From Cyrtodaria siliqua (lineage: Eukaryota; Mollusca; Bivalvia; Adapedonta; Hiatellidae), in assembly GCA_037043455.1 (NCBI GenBank), contig JAWPHD010003254.1:160000-223999 (forward strand): a DNA stretch of 64,000 nt, in the 5' to 3' direction. Numbering within the stretch: the first letter of the stretch is position 1; every line of letters begins with the position of its first letter. Positions 33,615 through 45,054 of the stretch are shown piece after piece. A model generated the notes under the pieces. The model searched no databases and was not told where the DNA came from. It saw only the letters and a program-made list of their open reading frames with translations. Both the position numbers and the translations under genes were made by a program.

Positions 33615-34798
33615 CAGGAGCTTGTAGTCAAGAATTAATTCGTTTTGGGCTAAAAAACTTTCAGGAGACGTTCTTGATAAACTTTGCAATAAACGTCAAG
33701 TTTCATCTATCAGCACTTGTGACTTCTCTCCTCTATATACAACCTTACCAGATCACCTTATCAAAGACAAGCTTATTGCTCTTATTAAAAAAAACATTCG
33801 CTATGGAAAATACTAAATTTTTGGCTTGTGATAATATTAAAGCGTTTTTTACTGACGGCAGTTTAGACAATTACACTATGTGGTCTTGCCAAGAAGTTTG
33901 TGAAGCACTCGTCTTCCTATTAGATAACATTTTTGTCAGGTATGGAACGACCGTTTATTTACAAATTGTTTGTATCCCTATGGGTACGAACTGTGCACCC
34001 CTTGTCTCAGATTTGTTTTTATATTGCCATGGAAGACATTTCATGTTGAGTCTTTCACCAGATACCCAGGAAGATGTTATTGAGGCCTTTAATGACACCT
34101 CTCGATATCTGGATGACATATTAATCATCGACAGCACTTTCTTTTCTACTATGGTTAATAATATATACCCTAAAGAACTTCAGCTTAAAAAAGGTAATAT
34201 GACAGATGCTAACGCTTCTTTTCTTGATTTACATCTCTCCATTGAAATGGTGAAATAATTAGCAAAATATATGGCAAGAGAGATGATTTTAATTTTGATA
34301 TTGTTAATTATCCCCATTTAGATAGGGATGTTCCCCGAGCAACTTTTTTATGAGGGTTATGTGTCTCAACTTTTTCGTTTGTACTCAGCTTGTACTGAGG
34401 ACTTTATTATTCGTAATCTTTGTATAACTAAAAAGCTACTCCATCAGGGTTACCGTTACCATAAACTTCGTAAAACCTTTGCAAACTTTTATTGTCGTAA
34501 CCTTGATCTTCTTTCCAAATATAAAAGTGATTTAAGAACTCTTCTGCGGCAAGGACTATCACAGCCTGACTTTTATGGTGACGTGATTTACAAACTTCGT
34601 AAGATCCTTGGTCATGATCTCTTTCATACTATCTTTGTTAAACTTGTTAAAAGGTTTATCAAAAGAGGTTATTACTCTATCATTTTGCTACGCACTGCAT
34701 GCTTGGTCGTGGACCCATTTACAGTTCGCCACTATGCTTTCCTCTTTGATTGTGCGATGACCGGACAGGCTGTGGACCCTATGATGACGTCTACCTAA
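33615..34798 (+). pseudogene. Penelope-like element reverse transcriptase, frameshifted
   Basis: This is the best retroelement protein in the window. An early motif (FSPLYTTLPDHLIKDKL, near 33725) lies in one frame. The main frame (33554-34258) then carries WSCQEVCEALVFLLDNIFVR, VCIPMGTNCAPLVSDLFLY and YLDDILIID, which includes the catalytic DD pair, and ends with ASFLDLHLSI. After a break near 34258-34328 a second frame (to 34798) continues with YVSQLFRLYSAC and LLHQGYRYHKLRKTF. That matches the C-terminal part of molluscan RTs of this type. No GIY-YIG endonuclease is visible. At least two frameshifts make it non-functional. It is followed at once by its 3' UTR. The Penelope-like assignment rests on the PMGT and YLDD spacing and the downstream motifs. 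A related non-LTR RT cannot be fully excluded. Confidence 0.82.
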
Positions 34799-35310
34799 AG
34801 CCCAAAAGGACGGTTACGTTTGATGTTTGTCTGCAGCCTTGTCTCGCCGTGCCCTCAATGGTTTATTCTCTTGTTGCTCTGGCTTCTGCCAAGTCATTGA
34901 GTACCTTCTTTGTGGCTTTCTAGGCTATTGTGTTTGTGTATTTATATATACACGAGCATCTTTGTGTTTTACTTATATTGCCTATTAATGCTGCCTTGTT
35001 GGTTAGAGAATAGGTCATGGAGGGGACTTATTTATTTACACTGTCCCGTTTTATTGGGTTGACAATTGGGTAAGTGTGAGGTTTGGTGCACCCAAGAACC
35101 TGGTTTTAACCCCCAGCGGCATTATTTGCCACTGACCGTTCCAAGGCGGTAGCCCTATTGTCAACCCTTTTGTGTTTGTGATGTCTTATTTGGCCTTTAA
35201 TTCATCTTTAAATTTGTTTTTTGTTTCTGTGTGTGTTTGTGGTTGACTGTCGTCCTTGAATGCAGCTTTTCCTGTTCGATTTTTATATCTATATTAACAT
35301 TCAACTGGAT
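34799..35310 (+). mobile_element. PLE 3' UTR, reference copy
   Basis: It runs from the RT stop through cttctgccaagtcattgagt, tattgcctattaatgctgcc, gtaagtgtgaggtttggtgc, ccactgaccgttccaaggcg, ggttgactgtcgtccttgaa and tcctgttcgatttttatatc. This order defines the UTR used to recognise the other copies. Its continuity with the RT frame ties the family together. Confidence 0.85.
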
Positions 35311-35326
35311 ATACTAGTATTGGTTC

Positions 35327-35480
35327 TCTATGATAACTTCTACCTACATCCTGAAATGGACGGTAACGGTTGATTTTAGTCTTCAATCATGTATTGTCGT
35401 AAACCTTACGGTTTACTTGCCTCTTGTTACGTTTCCAAGAAATTCATTGAAAACATTATTGGTGATTTTTTATGTATTGG
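35327..35480 (+). mobile_element. PLE fragment in direct tandem with the preceding copy
   Basis: It begins tatgataacttctacctaca, equivalent to the last RT codons at 34780, and continues through cggtaacggttgat into a diverged UTR start. It lies less than 20 bases after the end of the previous copy. Partial tandem arrangement is a known habit of Penelope-like elements. Confidence 0.6.
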
Positions 35481-35814
35481 TATGGTCATATAGATTCAGC
35501 CTACTTTTAATTAACAAACTATAGGCCTACATCAGCAAGGTTAGTTTTCCTTCGAGATTTGATGGACTGTATACGGGTGTGAGTTCAAATATGTTATTTT
35601 CTATTGTTATAAATGGTACTAAACATAACATATTTTGTGTTCGAGTCCTGCGAAAAACTATCCGTCCAAACCTCTCCTGGTAAATGTATGAAATACCCGA
35701 ATTCGTCATGAGCTAGTGAATGTGAAATAACAAATAACGCAACACCTACAAAAGGCATACGATTTAAGTATAGCGTCTGTAGCTTTAAAGCGGATATAAG
35801 ATTCATAGTAATTA
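35481..35814. other. No gene recognised
   Basis: Short overlapping minus-strand frames of 60-70 codons only. Nothing is recognisable. Confidence 0.4.
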
Positions 35815-35979
35815 TAGGTTATTTAACATGGTTCTGTACAATACGGAGATATATTTGGACGAGTACACAGCTGGAAAAGTCATATTGGACGAGCCGTTAG
35901 GCGAGTCCAATATGATTTTTTCCAGCTGTGTACGAGTCCAAATATATCCCGTATTGTACAGAACCATGTTAAGTAACCT
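35815..35979. mobile_element. Near-perfect 165-bp palindrome
   Basis: The left arm starts aggttatttaacatggttct and the right arm ends agaaccatgttaagtaacct. The arms pair almost throughout, and the centre is ccgttagg near 35895. It is non-coding. It may be a foldback MITE. The short plus-strand frame across it is incidental. Confidence 0.88.
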
Positions 35980-36417
35980 TTTTATTCTATACCTTTATTT
36001 TTACTTGTCAACGATGATTTAATACTACGGAACTGGAAAGTCAGTTTTTCACAATTATATATTATGATAGTTTTGTTTATGTGATAAGGAAAAATAAAAT
36101 AAAATATGTGCAATAGATAGGTTTTCAGTATAGTTTTTCAATGATTTGTTAACAGTTTATGGTTATGTATTTGACAGAATCCTGTCGGTTCTGATTTTCA
36201 TTCGGAACCTTTTCACGCGTTTCGGTCTTCATCATAGGTTTAACATGGGACCTGTGAAGCGTACAATACGAAAAGAATGCGGGATATTTTGTACGCGCGT
36301 GCGTCCCGATACGGAAATATATTGTACGGTCACATGACTCGAAAGAGCGTCTACGATTGGACGTATAAATTAGGTATAGAATAATATTACATATACCATT
36401 TAAGTGGATATAAGAGG
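35980..36417. other. No gene recognised
   Basis: Includes acaatacg and cgtattgt-like motifs near 36258-36330 that loosely echo the preceding palindrome. I could not establish a second copy. Confidence 0.4.
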
Positions 36418-36770
36418 CAGTTAATGACCACAGTAAACCTAAACACGCAAAGAAACAAACAGTAATTACTAAGATGAATAAAAGGCAACCTATGACATCA
36501 CAAACATATGACGGTTGATATAGGGCTACCGCTTTGGAAGGGTCGTGACAAAAAAGGACTCTGGGGGTTATAATTGTAACCCCACACCCCCAGCGGTCCT
36601 TTTAGCCACTGGCCGTTTCCAGGCGGTAGCCGTATTGTCAACCCTTTTATGTTTGTGTTGTCGTACTTGCCTTTTAGTCATCTTTAACATTGTTTGTTTC
36701 TAAGCGTGGTTTTGGTTGACTGGGGTCCTTGCATGCTGTATTTCCTGTTCGAATTTTATCTATACTGTTA
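36418..36770. mobile_element. Two PLE 3' UTR pieces joined head to head
   Basis: 36418-36566 is the UTR on the minus strand, seen as gaccacagtaaacc, gacatcacaaaca, atagggctaccgctttgg and ggactctggggg. 36580-36770 repeats it on the plus strand, with cccccagcggtcctttt, ggcggtagccgtattgtcaa, tttgtgttgtcgtac, ggttgactggggtcc and tcctgttcgaattttat. The join is ttataattgtaac, and the whole block is a long imperfect palindrome. Confidence 0.82.
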
Positions 36771-38179
36771 GACATGTTACTTGTAAATTAACTTACACAT
36801 TATCAAACTCGAGTATGCAGAGCTTGCACACTTGTTTTATGATTTTGATGATAAGTACAATATTAAGTAATTACATTTTTGTTATCATTTATATTAGGAA
36901 TTTATGGCGATTTTTTGAAGAAAGGTAACTCTCCTTAAAGAATTATAACCTCTTGCCAAGTGATAATTTTCCACTAGCCAGATCCTAGGAACTAGTTTGA
37001 TTTAGATTTGGTTTGAAACATAATAATTTGACAAAAACGTAAAAAAAACTCCAACAAAAATAAATAAATAAATAAAATAAAAAAAATGACATAACATACT
37101 AGCTGTGCCTACGTCTTTCATCTTTTTGTGATCAGCGTTTCATTTTAATGCTTTCTAATTAATGACTGGAACTGTTTACAAGTTTAAGTCCATATACTTC
37201 TTGATATCTCATCAATTTATTGAACACTTGAGCTCCTAATTGATATGTTTCAGTGTCGATGGCGACAAGTGCGTTAAGAATCCTAAGCAACTGAATTGTA
37301 TATTTCGTAGATAATAAACGAGAAAACATAATGTTTTTTACTAAAGTTTTAAATGTTTTAGTATGTAACTTATTTATTGAAACATCGGATGCATTTCCCT
37401 CGGGACGTGCAAATCTGTTTTGAAATTTTGTTTATCAGCTCGGAAAATATAACCGGTATTTCAAAAATGCAGTTAATTAAAGTCTATATAACACATTGCT
37501 CAGGCAGACAATAAACCAACCAACATAGGCGCATGCGTTGTACATACACAATTACTGACTCAGGATCAATGTATCGTATAGCCGTATATTAAACTAACAT
37601 GCAATCCTAGTACGCTGAATTGCACACTTTTGTAATCACATCAAGATATTGAGGTGCAGTTGCTAATAACGAATGTGTAACAGACAGATGATCCAGCAGA
37701 TTTTTTGCATAACATTATACTTATTTTCATTACATCAATCCATGCAAACTAATTTAATTTTATACCACACATGAAGCGAAAGATAATTAGTCTGCTTGCT
37801 GAATTCTACACCGATGCACATAAATTGCAAATTTTCAAAATGATAAACCTCACAAAGTATACAGATCAAACCAGAAAGATCTTATAAGTATTATTGATTA
37901 TATCATAAGAATATATATTTTATGCGTAATAATGACTATACATAAAAAAGCTTATTCAGAATTCAGTATAAATAATCAAACGTGTTTTGTGAAAATCAGG
38001 AACACATATTTAAACAAATGACATTAAATATGTTAGAGTTTTGAATATCATTTATTTGTCGTTGGTTGGCTGAACTAGCTATTGTAATCAGGCAGATATT
38101 TCGGGTTTATTATTTTTTTTGAAACACTTAGCGATGTCAATATGTCAGTAAATCCGGGTGTTGCTTTAACATAACCGCC
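36771..38179. other. No gene recognised
   Basis: 1.4 kb of AT-rich DNA. An A-rich simple tract with taaa repeats lies at 37060-37085. No coding sequence is supported. Confidence 0.45.
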
Positions 38180-38668
38180 TTTATGGTGTGTTCTTTTGTT
38201 GCTCTAGCTTCTGCCAAGTCATTCAGTACCTTATTTGTGGCTTTCTATGCTATTGTTTTTTTGTATTTATTTATGCACGAGAATCTTTGTGTTTTACTTA
38301 TATTGCCTATTAATGCTGCCTTGTTGGTTAGAGAATAGTTCATTGTTGGTTAGAGAATAGTTCATTGTTGGTTAGAGAATAGTTCATGGCGGGGATTTCT
38401 TCATTTACACTCTCCCGTATTACTGGGTTGACAGTAGGGTAAGTGTGAGGTTTGGTGCACCCTAGAAACGATTTAAACCCCGCAGCGACCTTTTTTGCCG
38501 CTAACCGTTCCAAGGCGGTAGCCCTATTGTCGACCCTTGTGTGTTTGTGATGTCTTATTTATTCATTTTTTTATATAGTTGTTCTTCGTTTCTGTGTGTG
38601 TTTGTGGTTGACTGTCGTCTTTGAATGATATCTTTCCTGTTCGATTTTTATATCTATATTTACTATTT
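38180..38668 (+). mobile_element. PLE 3' UTR copy with internal 22-bp triplication
   Basis: Close match to 34850-35305 from gcttctgccaagtcattcag to cctgttcgatttttatatct. The block tggttagagaatagttcatt, 22 bp with two further bases, occurs three times at 38332-38390 but once in the reference UTR. Confidence 0.86.
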
Positions 38669-38884
38669 CTTACAAGCGGCAGTCGTAGTAAAATAAGTCA
38701 AAACGGCTCCATCTGTCGGTTATATTGACAGAACTGAATACATTTTGTTTTAAAAAAGGCACATTATACCCATGTAAATTGCAATTAAACTTCCTAGGAC
38801 GGAGGGTCGTTTTGAATATGGAGTAGGGGGTGGGGCCATAAGAATATACCATGTTCTGTTTTATGATACAATACATTCAGATAA

Positions 38885-39540
38885 GGAGGTTCCTCGGAAT
38901 CAAGGAGCACAAACAAGAGAGATAAGTAACATACTCGGTTTTATAAGTTTGTAAGAGGTAATATCAGGTGCAATACCTCTCACGGCTCCTAAAATCGAAT
39001 TAAGCCGTGATCTAACTGTTAGCCATAAACATTGAGCTCGATGATCCCAAAGGACAAACAAGTAATGTCACTACTGATTACGGGGCGACATTTTATAGCC
39101 GCCTCACAACATTAAACACACCTAGAGATAATGTCAATACATACTGAAAAGGAAACCCTGGAAGCAACAAACACAAACAAGAGAGTAAAGTAGAAGACTC
39201 GGTTTATTGAGTCTGTTCATGAAAGGTAATATAGGCTCAACACCTATCACGCGCACTAGCACCAACTTACGCGGTAATCTACTGTTATGCCACACAGATA
39301 TGGCTCGGCGATCCCAAAGTAATTGCACTACTATTTCTAATCTATGGCCGCCAAACAGCGTAAAAAACAAACGCAAGTGAGAATGTCAATATATACTGAA
39401 AACGGGATAGCTTCGAAGCAACGAACACAAGAAAGAGAAACAAATAGCAGACTCAGTTCTATTGCGAATAAATACTGAAAAGGGGATCCCTTGGAAGCAA
39501 CAAACACAAACAAGAGAGAAAAGTAGAAGTTTTATAGAGA
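38885..39540. repeat. ~255-bp tandem repeat, 2 full and 2 partial units
   Basis: The block caacaaacacaaacaagaga and its neighbours (ctcggttt, ggtaatat, cacctatcacg-like, gatcccaaag) recur near 38905, 39165, 39425 and 39500. The last interval is short, so the final unit is truncated. The minus-strand frames containing LVCVCCFQG are translations of this repeat. Confidence 0.75.
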
Positions 39541-39663
39541 ATTCGATTGATTGTTGAGATGGCATCATCGTAGAACTCATTTTCTGAATCAGTACAAAAA
39601 ATAAACAGTTATTAGTTTAAATTTATTTATTTTACATCGATTTAAACGAAAACTCTCTGCACT

Positions 39664-39832
39664 TTTTTTAATCGCTCTCTATGTCTTTCTGGGCAGAACC
39701 AATACGTAGAAAATGCAGATAAGGTGATTTACTTGGAGATACAATACATATGGTCATGGCGGAGATCGAATCCACTACTTTTTGATCCTGGGTCCAACGA
39801 TCTACCACTAGACTAGTTATTAACAAACAAAA
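39664..39832 (-). mobile_element. tRNA-derived SINE, distinct from S1
   Basis: On the minus strand the A-box-like tagtctagtggtagatcg and the B box ggattcgatctcc are about 30 bases apart. The body includes ctgcattttctacgtattgg, ttctgcccagaaagacatag and agagcgatt. It abuts a PLE 3' end on its right. Confidence 0.75.
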
Positions 39833-39892
39833 TATAAAAATCGAACAGGAAATACAGCATTCGCAGGACACAGTCAACCCGAACACACATAC
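39833..39892 (-). mobile_element. PLE 3' terminal fragment, minus strand
   Basis: On the minus strand it reads ggttgactgtgtcctgcgaa, tgctgtatttcctgttcg and atttttatatttt, the terminal 60 bases of the PLE UTR. Confidence 0.75.
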
Positions 39893-40524
39893 AACTTCGA
39901 ATGTATTGAAAGAAGATATACAAATAGATTAAAACCAACAGGCGTGTAATAATATAACACAATCTATGGAATCTGATGGAAACACGAACATGTTGAATCT
40001 ATTTTTGAGATGGCATCACAGAAAACCTACGTGTTTGTGACAAATTACAGTTATTAAATCAGTGTTGGCATTTCCAAAACTAATCTAACTCTTTCAGTCA
40101 GCGAATACGAGAACGGAGAGACCACAACCACGTTTTTACAAACCTCGAAAGATCTTTGGTCATGATCATTTTCATACAATCTTTCCTATTAAAGGAGGTT
40201 ATGACCATATCATGTTACAATGCACTGTATGTTTAGTGGTTGACCAATTTATATTTCGTCACTATGCTTTTCTCTTTGATTTTGCGACAACTCGACAGAT
40301 TGTGGTCTACGTAAATCCTGAAATAAATGGTAACGTTTAATATTTGTCTTCAATATTTTCTTGTCGTGCCCTAAATGGTTCATGCTCTTGTTGCTGTGTT
40401 AAACTAATATTGCCTATTAATGCTGCCTAGTTGGTTAAATGATAGCTTGGCGGGAATTTCTTTATTGGGATGACAATAGGGTATGTGTGTGGATTGGTAC
40501 ACTCTAGAATCTGGTTTAAGCCTC

Positions 40525-40805
40525 TCCTCCAGCGCCGTCTTTGCCACTGACCGTTCCAAGGATCCTCCAGCGCCGTCTTTGCCACTGACCGTTCCCCCAG
40601 CGCCGTCTTTGCCACTGACCATTCCAAGGCTCCCCAGCGCCGTCTTAGCCACTGACCGTTTCAAGGCTCCCCCAGCGCCGTCTTTGCCACTGACCATTCC
40701 AAGGCTCCCCCAGCGCCGTCTTTGCCATTGATCATTCCAAGGCTCCCCAGCGCCGTCTTTGCCACTGACCATTCCCAGGCTCCCCCAACGCCGTCTTTGC
40801 CACTG
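40525..40805. repeat. ~36-bp minisatellite derived from the PLE UTR
   Basis: About eight units of ccccagcgccgtctttgcca plus ctgaccattccaaggct. The reference UTR has one such unit (agcggcattatttgccactg, then accgttccaaggcgg). Some units lack the final block. The 122- and 82-codon frames are repeat artefacts. Confidence 0.92.
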
Positions 40806-41117
40806 ACCATTCTAAGGCTGTATTCCTATTGTCACTGACCATTCCAAGGCTGTATTCCTATTGTCACTGACCATTCCAAGGCTGTATTCCTATTGTCACT
40901 GACCATTCCAAGGCTGTATTCTTATTGTCACTGACCATTCCAAGGCTGTATTCCTATTGTCACTGACCATTCCAAGGCTGTATTCTTATTGTCACTGACC
41001 ATTCCAAGGCTGTATTCCTATTGTCACTGACCATTCCAAGGCTGTATTCCTATTGTCACTGACCATTCCAAGGCTGTATTCCTATTGTCACTGACCATTC
41101 CAAGGCTGTATTCCTAA
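40806..41117. repeat. 32-bp minisatellite derived from the adjacent PLE UTR block
   Basis: About nine units of gtattcctattgtcactgac plus cattccaaggct, which overlaps the previous monomer by the accattccaaggct part. In the single-copy UTR the corresponding stretch is accgttccaaggcggtagcc followed by ctattgtcaa. Confidence 0.93.
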
Positions 41118-41260
41118 TGTCAACCCTTTCATGTTTGTCGTGTCGCATACTTGTTCCTTGTAATTGTCCTTAGTTTTGTCTGCGTGGTTTTGGTTGGATT
41201 TTTTCTAAATATATATGAATGCTTCATTTCCTGTTCTATTTTTATACCTACGTTTGATGC

Positions 41261-41879
41261 ACGAAGAACTGCAACAACCTACTCCGAAATCACGAACATT
41301 TTTAGACTTCGATGCCGACTTATTTCTGGACGCACAATTCTGCATTGATTACGCCTTCCATCCTTTCGTGTTTTATCTTGCCTACCCTTTAATAATCGTG
41401 GATTATATAGATAATAAGAATGTGTGATTTAACGGCTGTATACAGTACACAACCTATAGAAAGATTGTCTGAAGTACTAAATTTTCGTCAAAGAAATGAT
41501 AAAGTTTTTTTTATCAAATATTATGTCAGTGAACGGAATTTATTTATGATAGCAATACTGTAAGATATAACATTTAAGTGAATGCGATGGAAATCTGTTA
41601 AAATGTGTGCTTCTTTGATCTAGACTGTCTGTTTATTCTGCAATGTTTGATAAAATGAAATAAGAAAAAATAAATTGATGTTGTTTTTTTTGAAGTTGAA
41701 AATATAAACAAATCCTGACGTTTTCTAAATGTTACTGATTGTGCGGATCTGCCGTGTCACGTTGAGATGGCTGGTTTCTTCATACAAAGTGTATTTTACT
41801 GGATCTTAGTCTTAATGTAGGGAAAACCATGCACCGTGTTATGCGTCAAGAGTATTCAGTGATGGGGACAAATACAGTA
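41261..41879. other. No gene recognised
   Basis: Only 65- and 70-codon frames overlapping the PLE end. I see no repeat shared within the window. Confidence 0.4.
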
Positions 41880-42040
41880 ATTTATCACATAACATGCGGT
41901 GTGGGAGCGTAATAACACCATTTGATATTTTCGATATTCCACTAGTGGTATAACATAACGTTAATGACGTCATGGACGTCACGTAACGTCACGTTAATGT
42001 ACATTTTCTGACGTAATGTGACATAAGTTATGTGATAAAT
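41880..42040. mobile_element. MITE M3, short copy
   Basis: The inverted termini tttatcacataac and gttatgtgataaa enclose ggtgtgggagcgtaataaca and a set of acgtcac/gtgacg repeats. The same termini and adjacent block bound the 954-bp copy at 7035-7988. Confidence 0.8.
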
Positions 42041-42410
42041 AGAATCTAACATTTGCTCTCAGCCTTGGAATGGTCAGTGACAATAAAATTAAGATTTATA
42101 TGTAGTACAGTAACCATGCCATAGTTTTACCCTTTTTTAAATTATGCAAACTTTTATAAACAGCAATGCAAATAATCGGAAAACTAACATATAATTCATA
42201 TAAAAGTCAGACTGCCACTCATAAAAATTTAAATTTACACCCTGGAAATGTGGTAATTACTAATATACGCTGTGTAATCATAGACAGAAATTGAAAATTT
42301 AATTGGTAATGCCTAATCAAACATGACGGAACGGAAGAGCTCGTCTAGAACATCGCGGGTGCCTGATATATGTGGTGTAATTCTTAGAAATGAGGTATTG
42401 CCTATTGTAA
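42041..42410. other. No gene recognised
   Basis: AT-rich sequence. The tgaccattccaaggct complement (agccttggaatggtcagtga) occurs once at 42060-42079, a single PLE UTR motif. Confidence 0.45.
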
Positions 42411-44445
42411 ACGTGGAACAGGACATGTATCATTCACAGATCCCGACAACTAGTGATTAACACATTCACAGAACCCAGGCAACTAGTGATTAACACATTC
42501 ACAGATCCCAGACAACTAGTGATTAACAACATTCACAGATCCCAGACAACTAGTGATTAACACATTCACAGATCCCAGACAACTAATGATTAACACATTC
42601 ACAGATCCCAGACAACTAGTGATTAACACATTCACAGATCCCAGACAACTAGTGATTAACACATTCACAGATCCCAGACAACACATTCACAGAACCCAGA
42701 CAACTAGTGATTAACACATTCACAGATCCCAGACAACACATTCACAGAACCCAGACAACTAGTGATTAACACATTCACAGATCCCAGACAACACATTCAC
42801 AGATCCCAGACAACTAGTGATTAACAACATTCACAGATCCCAGACAACTAGTGATTAACACATTCACAGATCCCAGACAACTAATGATTAACACATTCAC
42901 AGATCCCAGACAACTAGTGATTAACACATTCACAGATCCCAGACAACTAGTGATTAACACATTCACAGATCCCAGACAACACATTCACAGAACCCAGACA
43001 ACTAGTGATTAACACATTCACAGATCCCAGACAACACATTCACAGAACCCAGACAACTAGTGATTAACACATTCACAGATCCCAGACAACCAATTCACAG
43101 AACCCAGACAACTAGTGATTAACACATTCACAGATCCCAGACAACACATTCATAGAACCCAGACAACTAGTGATTAACATATTCACAGATCCCAGACAAC
43201 ACATTCACAGAACCCAGACAACTAGTGATTAACACATTCACAGATCCCAGACAACACATTCACAGATCCCGGACAACTAGTGATTAACACATTCACAGAA
43301 CCAAGACAACTAGTGATTATCACATTCACAGATCCCAGACAACTAGTGATTAACACATTCACAGATCCCAGACAACTAGTGATTAACACATTCACAGAAC
43401 CCAGACAACTAGTGATTAACACATTCACAGATCCCAGACAACTAGTGATTAACACATTCACAGAACCCAGACAACTGGTGATTAACACATTCACAGATCC
43501 CAGACAACTAGTGATTAACACATTCACAGATCCCAGACAACTAGTGATTAACACATTCACAGATCTCAGACAACACATTTACAGAACCCAGACAACTAGT
43601 GATTAACACATTCACAGATCCCAGACAACACATTCACAGAACCAAGACAACTAGTGATTAACACATTCACAGATCCCAGACAACTAGCGATTAACACATT
43701 CACAGATCCCAGACAACTAGTGATTAACACATTCACAGATCCCAGACAACACATTCACAGAACCCAGACAACTAGTGATTAACACATTCACAGATCCCAG
43801 ACAACACATTCACAGAACCCAGACAACTAGTGATTAACATATTCACAGATCCCAGACAACACATTCACAGAACCCAGACAACACATTCACAGATCCCGGA
43901 CAACTAGTGATTAACACATTCACAGAACCAAGACAACTAGTGATTATCACATTCACAGATCCCAGACAACTAGTGATTAACACATTCACAGATCCCCGAC
44001 AACTAGTGATTAACACATTCACAGAACCCAGACAACTAGTGATTAACACATTCACAGATCCCAGACAACTAGTGATTAACACATTCACAGAACCCAGACA
44101 ACTGGTGATTAACACATTCACAGATCCCAGACAACTAGTGATTAACACATTCACAGATCCCAGACAACTAGTGATTAACACATTCACAGATCCCAGACAA
44201 CTAGTGATTAACACATTCACAGATCCCAGACAACTGGTGATTAACACATTCACAGATGCCAGACACTAGTGATTAACACATTCACAGATCCCAGACAACT
44301 AGTGATTAACACATTCACAGAACCCAGACAACTAGTGATTAACACATTCACAGATCCCAGACAACTGGTGATTAACACATTCACAGATGCCAGACAACTG
44401 GTGATTAACACATTCACAGATCCCAGACAACTAGTGATTAACAAA
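42411..44445. repeat. 2-kb minisatellite of 33-bp units seeded by a PLE 3' end
   Basis: The main unit is cattcacagatcccagacaa plus ctagtgattaaca (33 bp). A shorter 22-bp version lacks the ctagtgattaa part. Blocks are repeated at higher order: the variant gattaacaacattcac recurs after 298 bases (42521, 42819), and a variant run around aaccaagacaactagtgatt recurs after about 627 bases (43271, 43898). The left edge, gaacaggacatgtatcattc followed by acagatcccgacaac, closely matches the minus-strand PLE terminus at 45058-45095. Because 33 is divisible by 3, both strands carry stop-free frames (NTFTDPRQLVI and ITSCLGSVNVL repeats), which I regard as artefacts. Confidence 0.95.
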
Positions 44446-45050
44446 CTTAATAAGAAGCATCATGTTTCGGATATATACCATAGAAGTCAGGTTGTGCTAG
44501 TCATTGTTGCAGAATAGTTCTTTAATTACTTTTATATTTTAAAAGTAGATCAGCAAATCAATAATGAAATTTTGCAAAGGTTTTTCGAAGTTTGTGGTAA
44601 CGGCAGACCAGATTGAGTAGCTTTTTAGTTATATAAAAGAACACAATATTAAAGTCTCAAACTCGACTACAAGCTCAAGTATAACATAAAGTGGAGATAC
44701 ATAGACCCCACAACAAAGGGTCGGGGAACATCTCCGTCTAAATGGGGAACATTAACAATATATCAAAATTGAAATCATCTCACTTCTCGTAGATTTCGCT
44801 AATTCTTTCTACATCTTTAATAGAGATGTTAATCTAAATTAGAGTCGACAGTATCATAAATATTAGTTGTGTTGAGTGGAAGTTCTTTAGCATAGATAGT
44901 ATTAACCATAGGAGAAAGAAGAAACGGGTGGTCAATGTTCAATATGTCATCCAGGGTAGATCTAAGACATCCCACTGCATATAAAGATCAGAAAATGATT
45001 GCTGCCTTAGCAGATCCCCTGCATAAAATGATTGACGACTAGAGAGATCC
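44446..45050. other. No gene recognised
   Basis: The first ~60 bases (aataagaagcatcatgttt) loosely match the PLE UTR at 31605-31630. The rest shows nothing recognisable. Confidence 0.4.
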
Positions 45051-45054
45051 CTTT

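Larger units (their letters stand above)
40130..41260 (+). mobile_element. PLE 3' end: RT C-terminus remnant plus UTR with two arrays
   Basis: It opens with DNA equivalent to the last ~60 RT codons (compare aaagatctttggtcatgatc with 34604-34623). It passes through tgtggtctacgtaaatcc into the UTR (tattgcctattaatgctgcc, gtaacgtttaatatttgtct) and ends with tttcctgttctatttttata. Between, the conserved ccactgaccgttccaaggcg motif is expanded into two tandem arrays. Reading frames are broken. Confidence 0.83.

Noticed and set aside
34799..35310. Hammerhead ribozyme in the PLE UTR
   Set aside because: Some Penelope-like elements carry hammerhead motifs. I looked for a ctgatga or ctgacga core paired with gaaa and compatible stems and found none that folds convincingly here.
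38885..39540. Pair of LTRs flanking a small element
   Set aside because: The ~255-bp units are directly adjacent with further partial units, so a tandem repeat explains them better than two LTRs. No primer-binding site or internal region is present.
42411..44445. Long open frames on both strands (NTFTDPRQLVI and ITSCLGSVNVL repeats)
   Set aside because: The 33-bp unit is divisible by three, so any stop-free register stays open. Both strands are open at once, which marks a repeat artefact and not a repetitive protein gene.
42411..44445. CRISPR-like array (short repeats with regular spacing)
   Set aside because: There are no unique spacers: whole units are contiguous and nearly identical. The window is eukaryotic in character and no cas genes are present.
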